Shown piece by piece: positions 26,882 to 33,168 of a stretch of DNA of 33,168 nt; within the stretch, counting starts at the first letter, position 1, and every line of letters starts with the position of its first letter. This DNA is from Sporisorium sorghi (lineage: Eukaryota > Basidiomycota > Ustilaginomycetes > Ustilaginales > Ustilaginaceae), in contig JALCCG010000238.1 in NCBI GenBank assembly GCA_023212695.1, forward strand, positions 1-33,168. Direction: 5' to 3'. The notes beneath the pieces were generated by a model, which saw only the letters and a list, made by a program, of their open reading frames with translations, did no database searches and had not been told where the DNA came from. Position numbers and translations under genes: made by a program.

Positions 26882-28504
26882 ATGGCGAGTGCGCAAACCT
26901 CTTCTCCCTTCCCCGCTCAACCTCTGCTCTCCGACTCGCCAAGATCCTCCACCGTCGGTGTCTCGCTCGATCCTCGCGCCATCTCTGCCATCGCATCTCC
27001 ATTAGCTCCCTTCACATCACCCAAAACGCGACCAAAGGCGCATTCTCCCAACATGGCGCCTTCGCCTTCTCACTCGTACGTCGAGAATCCTCGCACGTAC
27101 AACCCGCACGCCTCGGCGTACAGCAAGCGCAACGGAACCGCCACCACCGCCACCACTTCTCGCACAGCCTTGGCCTCGGATGAGGCGTTTCAGCAACCAT
27201 ATGCAGCCCGCAACTCGCCGCAACGCTTCCCGTCTCACTCGGGTGCACCACTGCCGCCGCCGCAACCGCTTCGTCCAGCCGAGCCTATCCAGAGCCGCGT
27301 CTACGGCCTCACAGCAGATTTGCGCGAGCCCAGCACGCCCGCCGCCGGCTCCCCAGCCATTGACGATGCCACCCGCATGGCGCGCCTGCTCAACGAGCAG
27401 AAACCCAACTTCAGCGTCGAGGTGTATGCCCCTTCCTTTGACCACCGTGGCTACCCCATGCTCTCGGGTCGGGCGGCAACATTGCGCGGCATCGTGCGCA
27501 TGCCTGCCGCCACCGGCTGCGACGTCATGATGACCATTTCTGCGCATACCACATCCGGATCGCCCGCTGCCGTTTGGCAAGGCATCGCGCTGGCCCCTTA
27601 TACCGCCGGCGGTGAAAAAACCGTCTTCGAGACAAAGGACCGTCTGGTCGCCAACTACGATCTCGTGAGGCCACGAGCTGCCTATGCACCCAAGAACGAA
27701 GAGATGATGGAACCGCCCCAGCTCTCCAAAGACGACCTCGTGCTCCCCATCCCTTTCCAGGCGCAGTTGCCCCTCGGCATGTCGACGCGCTTCGTCGACG
27801 GCGAGATGCAGTCCGTGCCCGTCTCGCTCCCACCCAGCTTTGAAATCAGCTCGAAACACGCAGCTCAGGAGAAGCGCGACATTCGTCTCGCCACCAAGGG
27901 AAAAGCGCGCGGTCCCATGGCCAAGGAGCTCATCGAAAAGGGTTTCAGCAAGGTCTACCGCATCGGATGCTACTACCAAGTCACCTGGACTCTGATCCGA
28001 GCCAACAACGAAAAGTCGAAAAAGTTTTCGAGCAAGTCGACCAAGGAGCCTGTTGCCGAAGGAGACTCGCTCACTCTGCCCTTCATCTTTTTGGGCGAAC
28101 CCACGTCGATACCACCGCACCCGCCCACACTGCCGTCCACCATCAGCCCCGACGTGTTTCTCGACCGCACCACGACGTTGGGTGACCAGTGGACCGTGCA
28201 CCGCTCGCAGGCCAAGTGGTCCGGGTCGTTGCTCAAGGCTTCCAGAAAGACGGTCGATGTGGAGCTGCATCTGCCCAATCCGCCCGTGCTTCAGGCGCCC
28301 TCGGTGCTGCCCGTCATGGTGGTGTTGCGCCCAACGGATCCATCGCTGCTCTCGCAGGTGCGCACACGAGCGCCGAGCGAGACGTCGACCGCACCGGGCT
28401 CTCCTGCCATTACCCAGGTCGACGATCCGATCGAGACGGTCTCTTCGCCATTGGTGCCGTCAACTGGATCGCCCATTGCATCTCCTGCACAGCCACTCCA
28501 GCAA

Positions 28505-28544
<40 letters not shown>

Positions 28545-29827
28545 TCCAGCGCGAAGCCGATGCGGAATCGATCAAGACGACACGCAGCATCATGTCGAGG
28601 TTCATGAAGCCTTCGGCGAGCCTGGCGCGGCTGCCCGGATCCGCGTCGCGCAAGGGCGGTTCGAGCATCTTTGGTGGCCGACGCCCTAACACGGCGCCGA
28701 GCTCTGGCAGCTCCGAGACGGGCATGACGGATGCCATGACGGACCGAACGTACGTGTCGGCGGGGGCGCTGCCGGATCTGGTGAGCTTGGTGTGCGTCTC
28801 GCTGATTCAGACGACGTTCAGCAGCAACGACAACATCAATGACGGACCCGAGCACCGCCGAAAGCTGCTGTCCGTGGCGGATCTGGAAGAGGTGGACGTG
28901 CACGCGCTGCTGCTCAGCTCGAACGGGTCGGGCAGCCAGGCGGGCTCTCGACCTGGCTCGAGTCGATCGCAAGAAGAGATGACGCAGATCAACGAGGCAG
29001 CCGCTGCAGCCAAGGCGGCGGGCGTGCGCGTGTTAGTGGGCACGCTCAAAGTGGCGGGCACCACGCCACCCAGCTTCCGATGCCATGGACTCGAGGTCAA
29101 GTACGCGCTCAAAGTGGATCTGCTTCCAGCCAACCGATACGGAAGCAGTGAAGGCGTCGAAAAGGCGATGCGCAGCTTGGGCATCGGTGGACGCAGTCGC
29201 GGCTTCTCGGATGGGATGAGCACAACGGCTTCAATGCATACGCAGACGCAGTTCACGTCGTTGTCCGGCGATGGCAGCAGTCCGCCTACGACGCCTCCCA
29301 ATGTCATGTCTCCGTCGCTGTTTGGAACGCGCTCGCCCGTCATGGACGCTCAAGGACCTGCCTCGAGAGCGATGACGCGCAATGCGGGCAGTCGCAACGC
29401 TTCGCCCTTGAGCGGCAGCAGCAACGCCAATGCACAGAATGTGGGCATGGCGATCTCGACGACGGACGAAACTGTCGTTTCAGCCGACACGGCCGAAGCG
29501 CAAGAGATGCTGTCGCCGCAAGTGGAGCAAGCATCGCGAGCACCGTTGGCACCGTATCCACGTGCCTACCCGCAGCAACAGCAGCAGCAAATGTCGCCAC
29601 CACCTGGCCGAGCAACGCCGTCAGTGTACGGCTCGGGCATGCCAAGCGCAGCGTCGATGCGCACGGGCTGGGGCAGCGGACAGTCGATCTCGGAGGCGTC
29701 GCAGATGCAGAGCAGCATCTACATGTCCGAGTGGGGCCGCGATCGCAAGACCGTGTCCAAGATCAACAAGACGATTGGCGAGATGTGGCTCGACATTCGC
29801 GTGGTGCGCGGCAACAGCTCGTACTAA
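26882..29827 (+). CDS. Arrestin-like (alpha-arrestin fold) protein
   Basis: From the ATG at 26882 (context CAGAAGATGG) the gene encodes 981 residues without introns. After about 165 disordered residues, an arrestin-N-like region spans about 170-410: NFSVEVYAPSF, LPPSFEISS and KVYRIGCYYQVTWTLI followed by LPFIFLGEP. A linker with a polyQ run (about 541-555) and Ser-rich, Arg/Lys patches follows. A second beta-rich region (about 625-750) includes LVSLVCVSLIQTTFSS and TPPSFRCHGLEVKYALKVDL, like an arrestin C-domain. The rest is disordered apart from a C-terminus ending MWLDIRVVRGNSSY. Alpha-arrestins are adaptors that bring Rsp5/Nedd4 ubiquitin ligase to membrane proteins for endocytosis. I found no PPxY motif, so that role is uncertain. 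The frame is open for 72 codons before the ATG but only from a GTG, so those are leader. Confidence 0.6.
28500..28542 (+). repeat. CAA/CAG polyglutamine repeat
   Basis: Two CAA codons followed by about a dozen CAG codons encode a polyQ run in the linker of the arrestin-like protein. Confidence 0.9.
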
Positions 29828-30356
29828 GAAGCGCTTCATTGACGGAAAAGTATTGGGGGTTATGGGTCGTTCTCATCGTTTTCGTTTTGCAGGTCTTTTT
29901 GCTTGGTTGTTACCGTCTCTAGGGTTTCGTGTCTAATCTGAAAGTGATTGATACCATTGAAGTGTTGGCTATGTGCGTATGGCAGCGAGACTCGTGCGCG
30001 GTGCTTGAGCCAAAGCCACAGAAAGTTGCGGTCACAGGGTCCGGCGCAGGACCCTTGATTCCGCACATTTTTCGGCTGTGACTGCAGACTGCGACTTGAA
30101 CAAAATGTGGGGGCTGAGCTGCGCATTTCGACTCAGCCACGCTCGCTCTGAGATGTCTATAAAGTCAATCGGTTCTCCCTGCTGCCTTCTTTCCCTCTGT
30201 TCCTGCTCATCTCAACCACTCGATCCAAGCAAGACACATCAAACGCAGACGAATCACCCTGAATACACGGCTTGGCATCACTTCCGTCATCGCTATCACA
30301 GCCCACCCAGGTCTGCGGACGTCAATCTATCCCTCCGCCATTCAGCGACCCTCAAG
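29828..30356. other. Spacer and promoter of the F-box/RCC1 gene
   Basis: The 529 bp between two plus-strand genes contain the arrestin-gene 3' UTR, a TATAAAG box at 30158-30164 and a C/T- and CA-rich leader up to the ATG at 30357. No other gene is seen. Confidence 0.6.
30158..30164 (+). promoter_or_regulatory. TATA-like box of the F-box/RCC1 gene
   Basis: TATAAAG lies 193 bp before the start codon and directly before the C/T-rich leader. Confidence 0.5.
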
Positions 30357-32393
30357 ATGACAGCCAGAAACCCTTTGGAGCTGCCACTGCCGGTGGTGGT
30401 GGACAATCTTCTGCCTCTTCTCTCGAGTCGCGATTTGGCTGCCCTGCGATCCGTCTCGAAACAGGCTAAAGCCTTGGTCGACGACGAGCTGCTCTGGAAA
30501 CGCAAAGTGCTGGCCGACTTTACTTTTCCTGCACACGCCACTGCCCGGATGGGCGGCTGGTCTAACCTGTACAGAGGACTCAGCCGTCCTCAAGTCTACG
30601 TCTGGGGCAGCACAGACAACGGCCGACTTGGCATCGATCTCGACGAGATTACGGATCGCAGAGGGCCAGGCCCACATCCTGATGCAGGCATCCCATACCC
30701 GATCAAGCTGAGAAACATCGGTTCTTCGCACTCTTCCAACTCCCAGGCGAGACGTCTCGGAACAGAACAAGACGACGAAACGCCTCTGGGTGCAGTCGTC
30801 GAGATCGTAGCTGGGGGATGGTCCTTTCATGCACGCACATCGACAGGCAGAGTGTGGTTCTGGGGCACCATGGACGGCGATAGGTGGGCGGACCACGGTG
30901 CGCCAATGCGCCATCCGGGAAAGCAGCTGCGTACTCCGCAACTCATGCACGACCTTCCCCCCATTCAGTCGCTTTCGGGTGGCAGATGTCATGCTGTAGC
31001 ACTCACACACGACAACCGTATCCTAGAATGGAGAGCCTGGGGCACGATCTGGGAGCTCGAAGGCTTGCCACCCAGCATCACTGGTGCTTCTACACAAGAA
31101 GGCGCCGCGAGCAGTAGCGCGCCTGCTACACCGAGCACAAGCAACATCAAACAACTCGAGGCCGGATGGTCCTTCACAGCTGTTCTCACTCACACAGGCG
31201 AGGTCTGGCTCTGGTATTCCGAATGGAGCGCCGACGCTTTCAAGCGAACCTATTATCGGGGATATCCACGCGAGGAAATGATGCACGCCGATCCACCTGG
31301 CTACAGTCACTTGAAAAGGCTGCCGATCCGTGTCGCTCCCCTTCAACTGCCGCCTCTTGCCCCGAGGCAGCAACAAAATGAACAAGAACACGATGACGGC
31401 GCCGACAAGATTGTTCAGATTGCAGCCGGAGAAGACTTTATCATCGCACTCACGCAAGCTGGAGCGCTGTACAGGATCGACCTGCATCTGCCTATGCCAA
31501 CAAGCGAGGATCATCTTGTTATTCGTCGCCTTCAGGAGAGCATGGATGGCGCGGACCAACGCGATATCAGCGCCAAGATCCAAGAGGCGCTGATGAAGCG
31601 CTTTGTCCAGACGAGAGCACAGTGGGAGCGACTCTCTGCATTTGAAGATCCGCAGTCTCTGCCTGGCTTCGATACGGCTTGGCTCGAGAACAAGCAAGGC
31701 GCAAGAGGAACCGTGGGCAAGATTTCCCACATTTCGGCGCACTTTCGACAATTCGTAACTTTTCACACGGTGGTCGCGTCCGAACAGCAAGACGAGGCGC
31801 AGGATCAGCAGGAGGAGACGCAGACGCTAGTTTTGCTGGGCTCGTCGACGTCGGCCGAGCCTCGGCTGATTCCAGAGCTGCAGGCTCGCGGCGTCATCAA
31901 GGTGACCATGGGCGATTATCACTATGGAGCGTTGACGCAGAAGGGCGAGATCCTGACGTGGGGAGCGTGGAGCCGAGGTGCGTTGGGCAACTGGCCGGCG
32001 CCGTGGCTGCGCACTGCCGAGACAGCTGGAGCTGAAGATCAAGAGACGCAAGAGGTGGGAGAGCAGGGCGAAGGCGACGAAGGCGACCGTGGATGGTTCG
32101 GCAACCTCATCCCGCTTCCGAGGGTGTTCCGCGCACCGCAACGAGGAGCGTTCCAGCCGAGAATCGGGTTCGCTGGAAGGGGGAGAGTCGGACGTGCTGC
32201 CGCCGCACCGCGTTCGACAGGAACTGGACTGCCGAGCCAGAGAGACGTCGCTACACCGACACTTATTCATATCCACCCGGAGCCAGCGGACCAGGAGGAG
32301 AGCAGCGGCACGGCTCTGTTTGCGTTTGATCTTGCCTTTGCGGGGTGGCATTCGTCGGCGCTTGTTATGGATGCGCCGGCTGCGGGCAACTGA
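30357..32393 (+). CDS. Saf1-like F-box protein with RCC1 beta-propeller
   Basis: From the ATG at 30357 (context CTCAAGATGA) the gene encodes 678 residues; yeast Saf1 has about 637. An F-box occupies about 6-50 (LPLPVVVDNLLPLLSSRDLA to LWKRKVLADF). Seven RCC1-type blades follow, near residues 79 (QVYVWGSTDNGRLGI), 149 (VAGGWSFHARTSTGRVWFWG), 205 (SGGRCHAVALTHDNRILEW), 266 (EAGWSFTAVLTHTGEVWLW), 354 (AAGEDFIIALTQAGALY), 515 (TMGDYHYGALTQKGEILTWG) and 659 (AFAGWHSSALVM), so a closed propeller is likely. F-box proteins of this layout join substrates to the SCF ubiquitin ligase; yeast Saf1 targets Aah1 and unprocessed vacuolar enzymes. An acidic and Arg/Gly-rich insert (about 555-640) separates the last two blades. 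The open frame upstream is leader. Confidence 0.85.
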   Translation: MTARNPLELPLPVVVDNLLPLLSSRDLAALRSVSKQAKALVDDELLWKRKVLADFTFPAHATARMGGWSNLYRGLSRPQVYVWGSTDNGRLGIDLDEITDRRGPGPHPDAGIPYPIKLRNIGSSHSSNSQARRLGTEQDDETPLGAVVEIVAGGWSFHARTSTGRVWFWGTMDGDRWADHGAPMRHPGKQLRTPQLMHDLPPIQSLSGGRCHAVALTHDNRILEWRAWGTIWELEGLPPSITGASTQEGAASSSAPATPSTSNIKQLEAGWSFTAVLTHTGEVWLWYSEWSADAFKRTYYRGYPREEMMHADPPGYSHLKRLPIRVAPLQLPPLAPRQQQNEQEHDDGADKIVQIAAGEDFIIALTQAGALYRIDLHLPMPTSEDHLVIRRLQESMDGADQRDISAKIQEALMKRFVQTRAQWERLSAFEDPQSLPGFDTAWLENKQGARGTVGKISHISAHFRQFVTFHTVVASEQQDEAQDQQEETQTLVLLGSSTSAEPRLIPELQARGVIKVTMGDYHYGALTQKGEILTWGAWSRGALGNWPAPWLRTAETAGAEDQETQEVGEQGEGDEGDRGWFGNLIPLPRVFRAPQRGAFQPRIGFAGRGRVGRAAAAPRSTGTGLPSQRDVATPTLIHIHPEPADQEESSGTALFAFDLAFAGWHSSALVMDAPAAGN

Positions 32394-32619
32394 AAGGCGC
32401 TGAGGCTGCGATTCGAAGGATCTGAAGAGTAGCATCGGCGGGGGTCAGGTGAGACAGGAAGGAGATCACAGGCACATGGGAGCACGCGTCACGATCAAGC
32501 ACAGCACGAAACGGGATGATGGAGAGAGGGGTGCGATGCAAAAACAAAGCAAGATGAAATTTCCAAAGCTGTTCCAATCCGATGTCCAAAAGATTGCATC
32601 CGAGAGTGAGGCGCAGAGT
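32394..32619. other. Convergent 3' spacer
   Basis: A 226-bp stretch between the stop codons of the F-box/RCC1 gene (+) and the partial gene at the right edge (-). No separate feature is seen. Confidence 0.5.
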
Positions 32620-33168
32620 CTACGCACGTTGTGCAACGCCTGTCGACGATCGGTCCCTCTGAGCGTGAGACGCGAGAGCGGGCGAGGCCGGGCGATCCGC
32701 TGCAAACGTGTGCTGTTTATCCTGCTGCTGCTGCGTCTGCGGTTGCAACAAGGTCGCGGTCTGACCGACAGTACCGCCTCCGCTGCTCGTCGTGGTGGCA
32801 GTGGGGCGAACGAGGATCTTATCGTAGAACGCGCCTGCGGGGCACTCGCTGGTGGGGGTGGTGCTGGCCGTGTTGACGGTTGACGAGGCGGTGCTGTCCG
32901 TGGCAGCTGTTGGGGCGGCGGAGGAGGCGGAGGGGGTCGAGGCGTTGTAGGTGAACGGCAGAGGGTCTGAGGGTGGCTGCAGCTGGTGCTGGTGGTGTTT
33001 GAACGTATCGGAGTGGTTCGGGGGTGGTCTGCGGGTGGGATCGTGGCGGGTGTTGGGTCCGGGGCGGCCGTCCGTGCTGCGATCGTGCCCCTGGCCGTCG
33101 CCTCTGCCGCTACCGGCGTCACCCGCACTCCCACCCCGATCATCGCGCCCGTGCCCATCCGCACCACC
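32620..33168 (-). CDS. 3' part of an unidentified gene, Thr/Ser/Gln-rich C-terminus
   Basis: On the minus strand a frame enters at the window edge and stays open for 182 codons to a TAG at 32622-32620. Its start is outside the window. The product begins Gly/Asp/Arg/His-rich, passes through a His/Gln/Pro stretch and a Ser/Thr/Ala run, then includes SECPAGAFYDKILVRPTATT and a QTQQQQDK tail. Third codon positions are strongly C/G, as in the confirmed genes, which favours this frame over a longer open frame (33167-32466) that is mostly Pro/Arg and looks like a shifted reading. No domain is recognised. Confidence 0.5.
   Translation of the reverse strand, partial: GGADGHGRDDRGGSAGDAGSGRGDGQGHDRSTDGRPGPNTRHDPTRRPPPNHSDTFKHHQHQLQPPSDPLPFTYNASTPSASSAAPTAATDSTASSTVNTASTTPTSECPAGAFYDKILVRPTATTTSSGGGTVGQTATLLQPQTQQQQDKQHTFAADRPASPALASHAQRDRSSTGVAQRA

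Noticed and set aside
27017..28270. 417-codon frame antisense to the arrestin-like gene
   Set aside because: Shadow frame with Arg/Gly-rich composition and no domain.

Overview
The window looks like nuclear DNA of a basidiomycete fungus, most probably a smut-type member of Ustilaginomycotina. This is an inference from GC-rich third codon positions, mostly intronless genes, short GT-AG introns where introns occur, C/T-rich leaders, a eukaryotic tRNA gene with an intron, and gene content such as a Coq11-Coq10 fusion, an F-box/RCC1 protein, a PXMP4 protein and DHA1 transporters. No bacterial, viral, transposon or CRISPR structure was found.

Layout from left to right. MAK16 (+, 397-1416) is a 60S ribosome assembly factor. 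A mucin-like single-pass membrane protein (-, 4531-2056) has one intron. PXMP4/PMP24 (-, 7455-6557) is a peroxisomal membrane protein reconstructed here from four exons, two of only 31 nt. A second single-pass membrane protein (-, 10347-8635) has a compact cysteine-containing ectodomain. NOP12/RBM34 (+, 11837-14152) is a second 60S assembly factor and is convergent with a DHA1-type drug/polyamine exporter (-, 16103-14328). A tRNA-Ala(AGC) gene with an 18-nt intron (+, 16968-17058) follows. A 662-residue protein (-, 19176-17188) joins a Coq11-like NAD(P)-binding domain to a Coq10-like START domain. An SV2-like MFS transporter (+, 20577-22691) has its reading frame broken by two opposite one-base shifts, both at homopolymers. 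After a gene-poor 4.2 kb stretch come an arrestin-like protein (+, 26882-29827), a Saf1-type F-box/RCC1 protein (+, 30357-32393), and the 3' end of an unidentified gene running off the right edge (-, 33168-32620).

The genes do not form one pathway; this is ordinary fungal gene order with unrelated neighbours. Two genes serve 60S subunit assembly, two are MFS transporters, two are membrane proteins with no N-terminal signal peptide, and one is a coenzyme Q fusion. Intergenic DNA is rich in long A/T homopolymers (up to 66 A) and in CT, GT and CTG microsatellites. I see no clear evidence of a wholly new system. The best leads are the Coq11-Coq10 fusion with a presequence-like segment buried at its junction and a palindromic TTACGTAA site upstream, the double frameshift in the transporter, and the pair of signal-less membrane proteins.
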